This document shows positions 35,395 through 44,203 of a stretch of 64,000 nucleotides of DNA, piece after piece (position 1 is the first letter of the stretch; the number at the start of each line of letters is the position of its first letter). The notes below the pieces were generated by a model. That model made no database searches and was not told the origin of the DNA. It saw nothing but the letters and a program-made list of their open reading frames with translations. The DNA lies in assembly GCF_005517195.1 (NCBI RefSeq), contig NZ_CP040244.1:310001-374000 (forward strand). The letters are read 5' to 3'. Source of the stretch: Streptomyces vilmorinianum. GTDB lineage: Bacteria > Actinomycetota > Actinomycetes > Streptomycetales > Streptomycetaceae. Position numbers and translations under genes: made by a program.

Positions 35395-36210
35395 CTATAC
35401 GGAGAACAGGTCGTCCTGGACGAAGTCGACGACCTTCCGCTGGGGATAGAAGAGCCCCAGCAGCATGAACGTCCGTGGATGCGCCGCGATGTTGCCGACG
35501 AAGCAGTGGACCGCCCGATCCGGGGTGATCATGCGCTCGAACCACCGCTCGCGCAGCTTGTCCAGGACGGCCTGCTCGCCGTAGGTGCGCCGGAACTTCC
35601 GGTAGGACTCACCGGCCTCCCAGTCCTTCAGCCCCATGTCGTGCCCCGTGCACGCGTCGTCCGCGCAGCGGAACCGGTACCGGAATTCGAACGGCACCCA
35701 CTCCAGCCGCCGCAGGTCCTGGTCGAACAGGTCCAACTGGTCCGCGAGGGCGGCCTTCCCAGCCGGCCACGGCTCCGCCTTCGTCAGCCGGAAGTCGGTG
35801 ATCTCCGCCGGCCGGAAGATGCCGAGCGAGGTCCCGTGGGTCTCCTGGTCCCGCTTGATGGCGCAGAGCGATCGAGCGACGAGCGGCTCGACGTACGAGT
35901 ACCGCTGCTTCCAGCCGTCAGAAGTCGGGACCTGCTCGATGACCTCCAGCGTGTCGAGGTCGGGCCGCAGGCTCTCGGGACGCCTGTCTCTGTGGTGAGG
36001 GCGGACGTCCACCTCGACGATCGAGTACTTCGCGAACTGCGCGCCCTGCTCCAGCAGCCGGAACGGGACCGGAAAGAGCCGTACGTGCTGCGGACGCCCC
36101 TGGTCGAGCCGGATCCCGGCGACACAGCTCGTCTCGCGGTACTTCGATGACAGCTCCGGATACGTCTTGACCGTGATCATGATCCTGGCGCGCTGCCGGT
36201 CGTCGGCCAT
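35395..36210 (-). CDS. Unknown protein paired with DUF488 gene
   Basis: A 271-residue protein starting MADDRQRARIMITVKTYPEL. It has ordered beta-rich segments, a Cys pair with His (RCADDACTGHD, about 195-205) that may bind zinc, and a conserved-looking C-terminus (HPRTFMLLGLFYPQRK). I do not recognise the family by name. It is downstream of and in the same direction as the HTH-DUF488 gene, 89 bp away, suggesting a two-gene module. It ends 11 bp from the integrase stop (convergent). Confidence 0.7.
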   Translation of the reverse strand: MADDRQRARIMITVKTYPELSSKYRETSCVAGIRLDQGRPQHVRLFPVPFRLLEQGAQFAKYSIVEVDVRPHHRDRRPESLRPDLDTLEVIEQVPTSDGWKQRYSYVEPLVARSLCAIKRDQETHGTSLGIFRPAEITDFRLTKAEPWPAGKAALADQLDLFDQDLRRLEWVPFEFRYRFRCADDACTGHDMGLKDWEAGESYRKFRRTYGEQAVLDKLRERWFERMITPDRAVHCFVGNIAAHPRTFMLLGLFYPQRKVVDFVQDDLFSV

Positions 36211-36299
36211 CCTGTCCCCCTCCGCTGAATCGCCCCGGTTCAGATGGGAAGGGAGGGACCGTCGGCGGTCAAGACCGACGACATGAAGGATCGCCCGGA

Positions 36300-36989
36300 T
36301 CAGGCCAGCGGCCGCACGTCCACCGCGGCCCGCTTGCGGACCGTGTCCAGGACGACCTTGCGGTGGCAGCGCTCCTCGTCCTTCTCGAAGCACAGCACAG
36401 CGACACGGGACTGCGCGGCGTGCTCGGCCAGGCGATCGAGATCCGTCTGCGCCTGGTCCGACCGCAGCACGCTGCGGAACCGGGCCCGGCCCACGCTGAC
36501 GCGACCGTCCCAGAACGGAGCCCGGTTCTCCTTGGGGTTTCCCAGCGCACGCAGGTGGGTGTACGCGATGCCGGCCTCGGCGAGCGCCTGCCCCAGGCGG
36601 GTCTTGCTGAAGCCCGGCTTACGGCTGATCGGGGTGAGCCGGACATCGGCCACCACCTGGATGTCGCAGTTCAGCAGGGAGGAGACGAACGAATCGATGT
36701 CGCGCCCCTCGTACCCCGCGGACCAGAGCCCGGGTGCTGGCCGCGCCTGCCGGAAGAGCTCCTCCAGCGGCACGTTCAGCGCTTCCGCGATGTCGCCCAC
36801 CGTGAAGAAACTCGGCTGGATCGCTCCCTCGCTCTCCAGCCGCCGGAGGGTACTCATGCCGACACCGGACTCTTTGGCGAGACGCTCCACCGACCATCCG
36901 CGCTCTTCGCGCAAGGACCGGATCCGCCGTGCGAGCGCTCGGGCCCGGGAGGCGTGGTCGGAGCTGTTCGCGGAGAGTCGAGCGGCCAT
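36300..36989 (-). CDS. Xre HTH fused to DUF488
   Basis: About 229 residues. An N-terminal Xre HTH (about 25-80, RIRSLREERGWSVERLAKESGVGMSTLRRLE) is joined to a DUF488 domain with its landmarks VADVRLTPISRKPGFSK, YTHLRALGNP and LCFEKDEERCHR. DUF488 is of unknown biochemistry but common in islands. ATG 36989 is preferred, 37019 is an alternative. The HTH implies self-regulation of the pair or a DNA-targeted role. Confidence 0.78.
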   Translation of the reverse strand: MAARLSANSSDHASRARALARRIRSLREERGWSVERLAKESGVGMSTLRRLESEGAIQPSFFTVGDIAEALNVPLEELFRQARPAPGLWSAGYEGRDIDSFVSSLLNCDIQVVADVRLTPISRKPGFSKTRLGQALAEAGIAYTHLRALGNPKENRAPFWDGRVSVGRARFRSVLRSDQAQTDLDRLAEHAAQSRVAVLCFEKDEERCHRKVVLDTVRKRAAVDVRPLA

Positions 36990-37137
36990 GGGCGGTGATC
37001 CTAACGGGGTGCGATCCATGTCGTCTTGCCGTCCTGGAGGCGAAGCACGTTTCCGGTCGGTGAGAGGTGGCGATTCACGAACGCACAGGAGGATCGAAGG
37101 TCACGGCTTTGCCACCCACTCCTCACAGTGCACCCTC

Positions 37138-37179
37138 CTGGGAGACCCCGACCAAGATCGTCTCCCAGATTTCTCCCAA
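37138..37179. repeat. Right arm-type repeat, candidate integrase binding site
   Basis: 37154-37179 repeats 1749-1774 with a single mismatch; CTGGGAGA (37138-37145) and TCTCCCAG (37161-37168) form the same inverted pair as at the left end but with a longer gap. It lies 68 bp inside attR. Confidence 0.55.
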
Positions 37180-37197
37180 ACGATCTACAAAGCCAGT

Positions 37198-37233
37198 CAG
37201 GGGCCTGATTCGATCTCTCGAATCAGGCCCCTG
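37198..37233 (-). terminator. Hairpin terminator of tRNA-Pro (element-supplied)
   Basis: A perfect 16-bp stem with a 4-nt loop (CAGGGGCCTGATTCGA and its complement), 16 bp past the tRNA 3' end. It is the element's own version of the hairpin found at the left end, so integration restored both the tRNA 3' end and its terminator. Confidence 0.8.
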
Positions 37234-37246
37234 ACCTGGTCTTACT

Positions 37247-37291
37247 CTGTCGGGGTGGCGGGATTTGAACCCACGACCTCTTCGTCCCGAA
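37247..37291 (-). repeat. attR: 45-bp core shared with attL, within tRNA-Pro
   Basis: Identical to 1604-1648. It spans the tRNA from anticodon loop to 3' end plus 3 bp beyond. To its right the tRNA 5' half continues uninterrupted, so this junction keeps the functional gene. Confidence 0.9.
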
Positions 37292-37323
37292 CGAAGCGCG
37301 CTGCCAAGCTGCGCTACACCCCG
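37250..37323 (-). tRNA. tRNA-Pro (anticodon CGG)
   Basis: A 74-nt cloverleaf: acceptor stem CGGGGTG/CACCCCG, D arm GCGC, anticodon stem CTTCG/CGAAG with loop TTCGGGA (anticodon CGG, read at 37285-37287), T arm GTGGG/CCCGC with TTCAAAT, discriminator A. CCA is not encoded. It is the insertion target of the element; its 3' half is duplicated at 1604-1648. Confidence 0.95.
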
Positions 37324-37361
37324 ATGTCACTGCTCAGTTCTTCACGTCGCGGCGACATCGA

Positions 37362-38117
37362 TTACTTTAGCCCACCGGCGCCCGGAGACGAAATCCGGTT
37401 TTCGCGGCCCCTCACCGCAGGTCGGACGCGGTCCAGGCCGACGATCACCAGGCCCAGCGCGGAGAAGGCGATCCCCAGGACCAGAGCGTTCACGGCGACG
37501 CCCCCGTAGCCGTACGCGGTGACGTCGATGAAGGGGTACGTGTACCGGGTCGGGACGTCCGGGGAGAGGAGGGCGCCGCGGATCAGGGCGAAGGTGAGGT
37601 ACGTGGCCGGGGCGGCGAGCCACTGGGCCGCGTGGCGTGGGCGCAGGGCGCCGGGGGCGGTGAGGAGGAGCCAGTCCAGGACCGTGCCGATGGGGGTCAC
37701 GGTGTGCAGGAGCTGGTTGGCGACCGCCTTCGGGCCCGTGAGGGCGGCGATCTCCGCGGCCTGGTTGAACTCGCTCGATCCGTTCGCCAGCACGAAGTGG
37801 AAGACGAGGCCGACCACCGAGATGCACAGCAGGACACCGCCCGTCCACAGCGCCGGCAGCGGTGGCCGTCGCGTCCAGGCCCGGTGGGCCGAGAGTGCGA
37901 AGACGATCGCGACCAGGATGTTCGACCAGATCGTGAAGAAGCTGAGGACGACCGGCACGCTCCCGTACACGCACTCGATCACCACGCCCGTCGCCGCCGC
38001 CAGCGCGATCAGCCCGCGAAAGGCCGCCGCGAACGGCCGGCGGACGGGGGCCACGACTGCGGAGGCGGAGGCGGAGCCGGGGGCGGCGGGCGTGGTCGCG
38101 GCGTTGGGCGTGAGCAT
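37362..38117 (-). CDS. Pr6Pr family membrane protein
   Basis: A 251-residue protein with six hydrophobic helices and the family pattern SFFTIWSNILVA early and YTYPFIDVTAYGYGGVAVN near the C-terminus, characteristic of the Pr6Pr (FAR-17a/AIG1-like) proteins of actinobacteria. Function is not established. ATG 38117 is chosen; GTG 38126 would add three residues. It is the first chromosomal gene to the right of the tRNA. Confidence 0.8.
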   Translation of the reverse strand: MLTPNAATTPAAPGSASASAVVAPVRRPFAAAFRGLIALAAATGVVIECVYGSVPVVLSFFTIWSNILVAIVFALSAHRAWTRRPPLPALWTGGVLLCISVVGLVFHFVLANGSSEFNQAAEIAALTGPKAVANQLLHTVTPIGTVLDWLLLTAPGALRPRHAAQWLAAPATYLTFALIRGALLSPDVPTRYTYPFIDVTAYGYGGVAVNALVLGIAFSALGLVIVGLDRVRPAVRGRENRISSPGAGGLK

Positions 38118-38200
38118 GACTCCCACCGTAGAGGGGGAGCCGCTCAGCGTCGCGCGTTCAGAGCCGAGCCGTCAGAGCCGAGCCGTCAGCATCGTGGCGC

Positions 38201-39139
38201 TCAGCGGCGCGCGGTCAGCGTCAGGAGCGTCGCCTCCGGCGGGCAGGCGAAGCGGACCGGGGTGAAGCGGTTCGTGCCGCAGCCCGCCGAGACGTGCAGG
38301 AATGAGGTCCGGCCGTCGGCGGTGTGCGTGGACAGGCCCTTGACCCGGTCCGTGTCCAGGTCGCAGTTGGTCACCAGGGCCCCGTAGAAGGGGACGCACA
38401 GCTGGCCGCCGTGGGTGTGGCCCGCCAGGATCAGCCCGTAGCCGTCCGCCGTGAACGCGTCGAGCGTCCGCAGATACGGGGCGTGGACCACGCCCATCGA
38501 GAAGTCCGCCGACTGGTCCGGGCCGCCCGCCACCTTCTCGTACCGGTCCCGCTTGATGTGCGGGTCGTCCAGCCCCGTGAAGGCCAGCTCCAGGCCGGGC
38601 AGCTTCAGCCGGCCGCGGGTGTTGGTCAGGTTCACCCAGCCCGCCTCGTCGAAGGCGTCCCGCATCCCCTCCCACGGGTTGTGCACGGCGCCGACCACCG
38701 GCGCGTTGCCGTTCAGGCCGTGGCGGCCCTGGGCCTTCTCCATCAGGTAGCGGGCGGGGTTGCGCAGCCGCGGCCCGTAGTAGTCGTTGGAGCCGAAGAC
38801 GTACACGCCGGGGAAGTCCATCAGCGGGCCGAGCGCGTCCAGGAGCTCCGGGACGGCGTCCGTGTCCGACAGGTTGTCACCCGTGTTGACGACGAAGTCC
38901 GGACGCAGCCCCGCCAGCGACTGCAGCCACGCCCGCTTCTTGCGCTGGCCGCACACCATGTGGACGTCGGAGACCTGAAGGACCCGCAGATCCCGCATCC
39001 CGCGCGGGAGCACCGGGATCGTCACCCGGCGCAGGCGGAACGAGCGGGCCTCGAAGCCCGCCGCGTAGACGAGTCCGGCCGCGGCCGTCGCCGTGAGACC
39101 TGCCGTGATCTTCAGGGGGATCCCGTACCGTGCGCGCAT
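38201..39139 (-). CDS. Membrane-anchored metallophosphoesterase
   Basis: A 312-residue protein with an N-terminal hydrophobic anchor (about 8-28), then calcineurin-like phosphoesterase motifs DVHM (about 60), GDNLSD, GSND and the C-terminal GHTHGG. It resembles YkuE-type UDP-2,3-diacylglucosamine pyrophosphatase-like enzymes; the substrate in Streptomyces is unclear. It is divergent from the GatB/YqeY gene across 74 bp. Confidence 0.85.
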   Translation of the reverse strand: MRARYGIPLKITAGLTATAAAGLVYAAGFEARSFRLRRVTIPVLPRGMRDLRVLQVSDVHMVCGQRKKRAWLQSLAGLRPDFVVNTGDNLSDTDAVPELLDALGPLMDFPGVYVFGSNDYYGPRLRNPARYLMEKAQGRHGLNGNAPVVGAVHNPWEGMRDAFDEAGWVNLTNTRGRLKLPGLELAFTGLDDPHIKRDRYEKVAGGPDQSADFSMGVVHAPYLRTLDAFTADGYGLILAGHTHGGQLCVPFYGALVTNCDLDTDRVKGLSTHTADGRTSFLHVSAGCGTNRFTPVRFACPPEATLLTLTARR

Positions 39140-39213
39140 CCCCCCATCGTCGCAGACCCGATGAGCGGAAATGCGCGGGCGGGTCGGGCCCGGCACCTGA
39201 CACACTTGGGGAC

Positions 39214-39678
39214 ATGACCACGCTCAAGGCCAAGCTTCAGGACGACCTCAACGCCGCCATCAAGGAGCGCGACGAGCTCCGCTCCTCCACGCTGCGGCTC
39301 ACCCTCGCCGCGATCACCAAGGAGGAGGTCGCGGGCAAGACCAAGCGCGAACTCTCCGACGACGAGGTGCAGAAGGTGATCGCCAAGGAGGCGAAGAAGC
39401 GCCGCGAGGCCGCGGACGCCTTCGCCCAGGGTGGTCGCGCCGAGTCGGCCGAGCGGGAGAAGGCCGAGGGCGTCATCCTCGACGCGTACCTGCCGAAGCA
39501 GTTGAGCGACGACGAGCTGGAACAGATCGTCGCGGCGGCCGTCGCCGAGGCCAAGGGCGCGGGCGCCGAGGGCCCGCGGGCCATGGGTGCCGTCATGAAG
39601 ATCGTGAACCCGAAGGTCGCCGGCCAGGCCGAGGGCGGCCGTGTCGCCGCCGTCGTGAAGAAGCTCCTCGCGGGCTGA
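39214..39678 (+). CDS. GatB/YqeY domain protein
   Basis: A 154-residue helical protein starting MTTLKAKLQDDLNAAIKERDE with the YqeY signature LRLTLAAI and a C-terminal GAxMKIVNPKVAGQAEGGRVA motif shared with the tail of GatB. Such stand-alone proteins may interact with tRNA or amidotransferases; no enzymatic activity is known. A very strong hairpin follows directly. Confidence 0.88.
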   Translation: MTTLKAKLQDDLNAAIKERDELRSSTLRLTLAAITKEEVAGKTKRELSDDEVQKVIAKEAKKRREAADAFAQGGRAESAEREKAEGVILDAYLPKQLSDDELEQIVAAAVAEAKGAGAEGPRAMGAVMKIVNPKVAGQAEGGRVAAVVKKLLAG

Positions 39679-39681
39679 CCC

Positions 39682-39730
39682 GACATGAGTGAGGGCGCCC
39701 CCCACATCGGGGGGCGCCCTCACTCATGTC
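39682..39730. terminator. Strong bidirectional terminator
   Basis: A perfect 22-bp stem (39682-39703 with 39709-39730) and a 5-nt loop, starting 3 bp after the YqeY stop and ending 15 bp before the stop of the convergent PBP gene. It serves both genes. Confidence 0.9.
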
Positions 39731-39745
39731 CTGCCCAGGTCCCGG

Positions 39746-41986
39746 CTAGCGGCCGTCCGCGCCGCCGTTGCCCTGGCCGCGGGTGTTCCCGCCGATCAGG
39801 TCCGGCGGGATCGTGATCCCCGGGAACGGGTTGGTGCCGTCCGCGTCCCCGTCGCCCGGCTTGTTGTCGCCCGGACGGTTCTTGTCCCGGTCCTTCTCCT
39901 TGTCCTCCGGCTTCTCGCCGCGCGGTACGGAGATGGGGGCGAAGCTCGGCGTCTCGGAGGCGTTCAGCGCCCCGGTCATCGCGATCTTCCAGATCGGTCC
40001 GGGCAGGCAGCCACCGCAGACCTTGTCGTAGTACTCGCCGCCGATGGTCATGTCGTACATCGGCGTCTTCTCGCCGACGTCGTCGCCGACCCAGACCGCC
40101 GTCGACAGGTTCGGGGTGTAGCCCACGAACCAGGCGTCCTTGCGATCGTTCGTCGTACCGGTCTTACCGGCGTTGTCACGGTCGCTCAGACCCGCGCGCG
40201 TACCCGTACCGTCCTCGACGACGCCCTTCAGCATCTGGTTGATGGTGTCGGCCGTCCGCTCGCTCATCGCCCGCGAGCACTCGGTCTGCGGCACCTTCAG
40301 CCTCTCGCCGCCGGCCGTCTTGATCGACTCGATGGCGATCGGGGTGCAGTACGTGCCGCGGTTGGCGAACGTGGCGTACACCGACGCCATGTCGAGCGGG
40401 GTCGACTCCTGGCTGCCGAGGGTGATGGACGGGAGCTCCTGAAGCTTCTTGCCGAGCTCGCGCTCGTACCCGACCTTCTGGGCCATCGTGACCGTCTCGC
40501 AGAGGCCGGCCATCTGCTCCAGCTGTGCGAAGTACGTGTTGATGGACTTGCCGAGGGCACTGGTCATGTCCCAGGTGCCGGCCTCGGACTTCAGCTCGTT
40601 GCCGATCTCCCAGTTGGCGTAGCCCGCCTGCTTGCCGTCGCAGCGCGTGTACGAGCTCTCCGGAAGGTTGATCTTCCACGGCGTGGAGAACGACTGGGCC
40701 GGGCTGATGCCCTTCTCCAGCGCCGCCGCGGCCGTGATCGGCTTGAACGTCGAACCGACCTGGAAGCCGTACGTCGTGCCGCCCATCTTGCCGCCGACGG
40801 CGAGGTTGAGCGTGGTCTCGTGCTTCTTCATGTCCAGGCCGTACGGGCGGGACTGGCCCATCGAGAGGATCTTGCCGCTGCCCGGCTGGACCTGGACCAC
40901 CGACGCGGCGACCTTGTCGTCCTTGTTGACCTTGGCGACGGCGGCCTCGTCGGCCGCCGCCTGAGCGCGCGGGTCGAGCGTCGTCCGGACGGTCAGGCCG
41001 CCCAGGTTCCACAGCTTCTGCCGCTCCTCGACCGTCTTGCCGAAGACCGGGTCGGAGAGGATCGTCTTGCGCACGTAGTCGCAGAAGAAGCCGGCGCCGT
41101 CGACGGCGGTGATGCAGCCGTTCTTCGGGGCCTTCACCTTCAGCTTGACCGGCTTGGCCTTCGCCCGGTCGGCCTCCGCCTGGCTGATGTCCTTCACATC
41201 GGCCATGCGCTGCAGCACCACGTTGCGCCGCTTGGTGGCCTCCTGGAGGTCGTTGACCGGGTCGTAGCGGCTCGGCGACTGGACGAGGCCGGCCATCATC
41301 GCGGCCTCCTCCAGCTTCAGGTCGGCGGCGGACTTGGAGAAGTAGCGCTGGGACGCCGCCTCGATGCCGTACGCCTGCTGACCGAAGAAGGTGATGTTGA
41401 GGTAGTTCTCGAGGATCTTGTTCTTCCCCAGCTCCTCCTCGACCTGGATCGCGTACTTCAGTTCGCGCACCTTGCGGCCGATGGTCTGCTGGGTGGCCTG
41501 GGCGACCTTCTCGGGGTCGTCACCGGCCTCCTCGACGAAGACGTTCTTCACGTACTGCTGGGTGAGCGTGGACGCGCCCTGGGCCACGCCGCCCGACTGG
41601 GCGTTGCGGTTGATCGCGCGCAGCACGCCCTTGAGGTCGATCGCCCCGTGCTCGTAGAAGCGGGAGTCCTCGATCGCGACGATCGCCTTCTGCATGTACG
41701 GGGAGATCTTCTCCAGCGGCACGACCGTCCGGTCGCGCGAGTACACGGTGGCGATGTGGCCGCCCTGCGAGTCGAGGATGGTGGTGCGCTGACTCAGCGG
41801 CGGCGTCTTCAGATTGGACGGGATTTCGTCGAATCCCTCGACCGTGCCCTTGGCGGCCAGTCCGAGCGCTCCTGCCGCGGGCAGGGCGATGCCTGCCAGC
41901 ACGGCTCCGGAGAGCACGCTGACACCGAGGAACTTGGCGGCCTGCTGGGTCCCGGTCAGACCTCCGCCCGAGCGCTTGTTTGCCAT
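39746..41986 (-). CDS. Class A penicillin-binding protein (transglycosylase/transpeptidase)
   Basis: A 746-residue bifunctional PBP: N-terminal membrane anchor (about 20-42), GT51 transglycosylase with the catalytic Glu in AIEDSRFYEHG (about 105) and STLTQQYVKN, then a transpeptidase domain with SxxK in GSTFKPI, SxN in KSINTYF and KTG in AGKTGTT. The C-terminus is Pro/Asp/Lys-rich. It polymerises and crosslinks peptidoglycan outside the membrane. Divergent from wblA, as in other Streptomyces as I recall. Confidence 0.92.
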   Translation of the reverse strand: MANKRSGGGLTGTQQAAKFLGVSVLSGAVLAGIALPAAGALGLAAKGTVEGFDEIPSNLKTPPLSQRTTILDSQGGHIATVYSRDRTVVPLEKISPYMQKAIVAIEDSRFYEHGAIDLKGVLRAINRNAQSGGVAQGASTLTQQYVKNVFVEEAGDDPEKVAQATQQTIGRKVRELKYAIQVEEELGKNKILENYLNITFFGQQAYGIEAASQRYFSKSAADLKLEEAAMMAGLVQSPSRYDPVNDLQEATKRRNVVLQRMADVKDISQAEADRAKAKPVKLKVKAPKNGCITAVDGAGFFCDYVRKTILSDPVFGKTVEERQKLWNLGGLTVRTTLDPRAQAAADEAAVAKVNKDDKVAASVVQVQPGSGKILSMGQSRPYGLDMKKHETTLNLAVGGKMGGTTYGFQVGSTFKPITAAAALEKGISPAQSFSTPWKINLPESSYTRCDGKQAGYANWEIGNELKSEAGTWDMTSALGKSINTYFAQLEQMAGLCETVTMAQKVGYERELGKKLQELPSITLGSQESTPLDMASVYATFANRGTYCTPIAIESIKTAGGERLKVPQTECSRAMSERTADTINQMLKGVVEDGTGTRAGLSDRDNAGKTGTTNDRKDAWFVGYTPNLSTAVWVGDDVGEKTPMYDMTIGGEYYDKVCGGCLPGPIWKIAMTGALNASETPSFAPISVPRGEKPEDKEKDRDKNRPGDNKPGDGDADGTNPFPGITIPPDLIGGNTRGQGNGGADGR

Positions 41987-42402
41987 GGGGGCAGCCTACG
42001 TTCTCATTCGCCGGACACACGTATATGCCTTGGCCTAAGCTGCTCTCAACTGTCACAGCAGTGTGGTTCTGCATCAAGACCCGGGCGTGACATCGGCATG
42101 AAATCCCTTGATCCCGAAGCCTGGGAAGCCATGCCCGATTCCGCCCCATGCGTCACTCGACGCCCCAAGTGACTCCGTCACATCAGGGCGAACTGTACCG
42201 GTTCGCCGGGTATGACACGCATGTCCTCCGGTCACTCCCCTGGGTGATCTGCCGCGTACGCATAGTCCGTTCGGGCCATTCAAGATTGGGCCCGAAGGGG
42301 GTGTTGCGCTGTGCCCACCTTCCGTAACGTCACCAACTGGCAGCGGTGAATATGCCGCTACCGCCGTGGGGGAGCCTCGATTCGGGAGAGGACGGCGCCG
42401 GT
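41987..42402. other. 416-bp divergent promoter region of PBP gene and wblA
   Basis: No gene, repeat or RNA is seen. It includes a lower-GC stretch around 42000-42070. Long regulatory regions are usual for developmental wbl genes, but I cannot assign specific boxes. Confidence 0.5.
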
Positions 42403-42747
42403 ATGGGCTGGGTAGCTGACTGGAGTGCGCAGGCGGCCTGCCGCACTACCGATCCGGATGAACTTTTCGTGCAGGGAGCGGCGCAGAACAGGGCGAAGGC
42501 GGTGTGCACCGGATGCCCGGTGCGGACCGAGTGCCTGGCCGACGCCCTGGACAACCGTGTGGAGTTCGGTGTGTGGGGCGGCATGACAGAGCGCGAGCGC
42601 CGCGCACTGCTGCGCCGGCGGCCGACCGTCACGTCGTGGCGGCGCCTGCTCGAGACCGCGCGCACGGAGTACGAGCGGGGTGCGGGCCTGCTGCCCGTGG
42701 CGATGGAGGACGACGCGACGTACGAGGCGTACGCGGCGGTGGGGTAA
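42403..42747 (+). CDS. wblA: WhiB-like [4Fe-4S] regulator WblA
   Basis: A 114-residue Wbl protein starting MGWVADWSAQAAC, with four iron-sulfur cysteines (AACR, then CTGCPVRTEC) and the GVWGGMTERERRAL motif. Its position beside the class A PBP and the ArsA-like ATPase pair matches wblA, a global regulator that represses antibiotic production and is needed for sporulation. The frame is open to a GTG at 42346, but the known protein has this shorter form. Confidence 0.9.
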   Translation: MGWVADWSAQAACRTTDPDELFVQGAAQNRAKAVCTGCPVRTECLADALDNRVEFGVWGGMTERERRALLRRRPTVTSWRRLLETARTEYERGAGLLPVAMEDDATYEAYAAVG

Positions 42748-42777
42748 CTCCTCACCGGCCCGCGCGAGACACGCGTA

Positions 42778-42867
42778 ACGCATCACGCGCGTACGCATCA
42801 CGCGCGTAAGCCTCACGCGCGTAAGCCTCACGCGCGTACGCATCACGCGCGTACGCATCACACGTGG
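42778..42867. repeat. Six tandem copies of a 15-bp repeat
   Basis: Units ACGCATCACGCGCGT (42778, 42793, 42838), AAGCCTCACGCGCGT (42808, 42823) and a degenerate last unit (42853). They fill the convergent gap between wblA and the ATPase gene. Period 15 bp, two sequence variants arranged A-A-B-B-A-A'. Confidence 0.9.
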
Positions 42868-42886
42868 GCCATGCCCCGCGTGGCGC

Positions 42887-44203
42887 TCAGGCCGATGGCA
42901 TGCGTCCGGCCGTGAGCCGATCACCGATGGCCCGCAGCCCCGCGAGATCGTGTACGTCGCCGGGCAGAGCGGCCACTTCGGCGACCGCCACCTCCGGGTG
43001 GAGCGCCGTGAAGCGGTCGCGCGTGTGCTGCTCGCGCGCGAGCACCTGCATCCGCTCGGCATGGAGACGGAGCAGGCCCGCGGTCAGCTGCTGGATGTCA
43101 CTGCTGTCGTTGCCGGCTGTGGGGGCAGCCTCGTGTGCAAGGGGTGCGGTGGCGGCGGTGGCGGGGTCTGACGGCTCGGAGGATGTGGCGTGGGAGCCAC
43201 GAACACCAGTCTTCCCGCCCCCCTGATCCACAATGCGCCCCTCCTCAAGATTTTCCGCGGCGGCCCGCGCCCGCTCGGCCGACAGCCGGGCGGCGCCGCT
43301 GCCGTGGACGCGGTTGAGGACGAGGCCGGCCAGCGGCATCTCCTCGTCGGCCAGCCGCTCCACGAAGTACGCCGCCTCGCGCAGCGCGTCCCGCTCCGGG
43401 GTGGCGACCACGAGAAACGCCGTGCCCGGGGCCTGGAGCAGCTTGTACGTCGCGTCCGCCCGGGTCCGGAAGCCGCCGAACATCGTGTCCATCGCGGCCA
43501 CGAAGGTCTGTACGTCCTTCAGGAACTGACCCCCCAGCAGCTTCCCCAGCGTCCCCGTCATCATCGACATGCCGACGTTGAGGAACTTCATCCCCGCCCG
43601 GCCGCCCATCTTCGCCGGGGCCATGAGCAGCTTGATGAACTTCCCGTCCAGGAAGGACCCGAGCCGCTTCGGCGCGTCCAGGAAGTCGAGCGCGGAGCGG
43701 GACGGGGGAGTGTCGACGACGATCAGGTCCCACTCGTCGCGGGCCCGCAGCTGCCCGAGCTTCTCCATCGCCATGTACTCCTGCGTACCGGCGAAACCGG
43801 CCGACAGGGACTGGTAGAAGGGGTTCTCCAGAATCGCCCGGGCCCGCTCGCCGTCCGCGTGCGCCTCGACGATCTCGTCGAAGGTCCGCTTCATGTCGAG
43901 CATCATGGCGTGCAGTTCTCCGCCGTCGGAGCCCTTGATGCCCTCGACTTTCCGCGGAACGTTGTCGAGCGAGTCGATCCCCATCGACTGCGCCAGCCGG
44001 CGTGCCGGGTCGATGGTGAGGACGACCACGCGCCGGCCGCGCTCCGCCGCCCGTACGCCGAGGGCCGCCGCGGTCGTCGTCTTGCCGACCCCGCCCGCGC
44101 CGCAGCAGACGATGATCCGGGTGCCCGGGTCGTCGATCAGCGGGTCGAGTTCGAGCGTGGGTACGGAGTCGAGACCGTTCACGGCGGCTGCCTTCTCCGT
44201 CAC
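42887..44203 (-). CDS. ArsA/GET3-like ATPase, second of a pair
   Basis: A 438-residue P-loop ATPase with a deviant Walker A GAGGVGKTTTA (about 40) and switch motif VVDTPPS. The C-terminal 130 residues are variable and likely disordered/coiled. GTG start overlaps the stop of the upstream partner by 4 bp. Such pairs are conserved in actinobacteria; an arsenite-pump role is unlikely here because there is no ArsB and the neighbourhood is core chromosome. Probable role in protein targeting or chaperone-like function. Confidence 0.85.
   Translation of the reverse strand: MTEKAAAVNGLDSVPTLELDPLIDDPGTRIIVCCGAGGVGKTTTAAALGVRAAERGRRVVVLTIDPARRLAQSMGIDSLDNVPRKVEGIKGSDGGELHAMMLDMKRTFDEIVEAHADGERARAILENPFYQSLSAGFAGTQEYMAMEKLGQLRARDEWDLIVVDTPPSRSALDFLDAPKRLGSFLDGKFIKLLMAPAKMGGRAGMKFLNVGMSMMTGTLGKLLGGQFLKDVQTFVAAMDTMFGGFRTRADATYKLLQAPGTAFLVVATPERDALREAAYFVERLADEEMPLAGLVLNRVHGSGAARLSAERARAAAENLEEGRIVDQGGGKTGVRGSHATSSEPSDPATAATAPLAHEAAPTAGNDSSDIQQLTAGLLRLHAERMQVLAREQHTRDRFTALHPEVAVAEVAALPGDVHDLAGLRAIGDRLTAGRMPSA

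Noticed and set aside
39689..42172. Long plus-strand reading frame of 827 codons
   Set aside because: Antisense to the class A PBP with full catalytic motifs.
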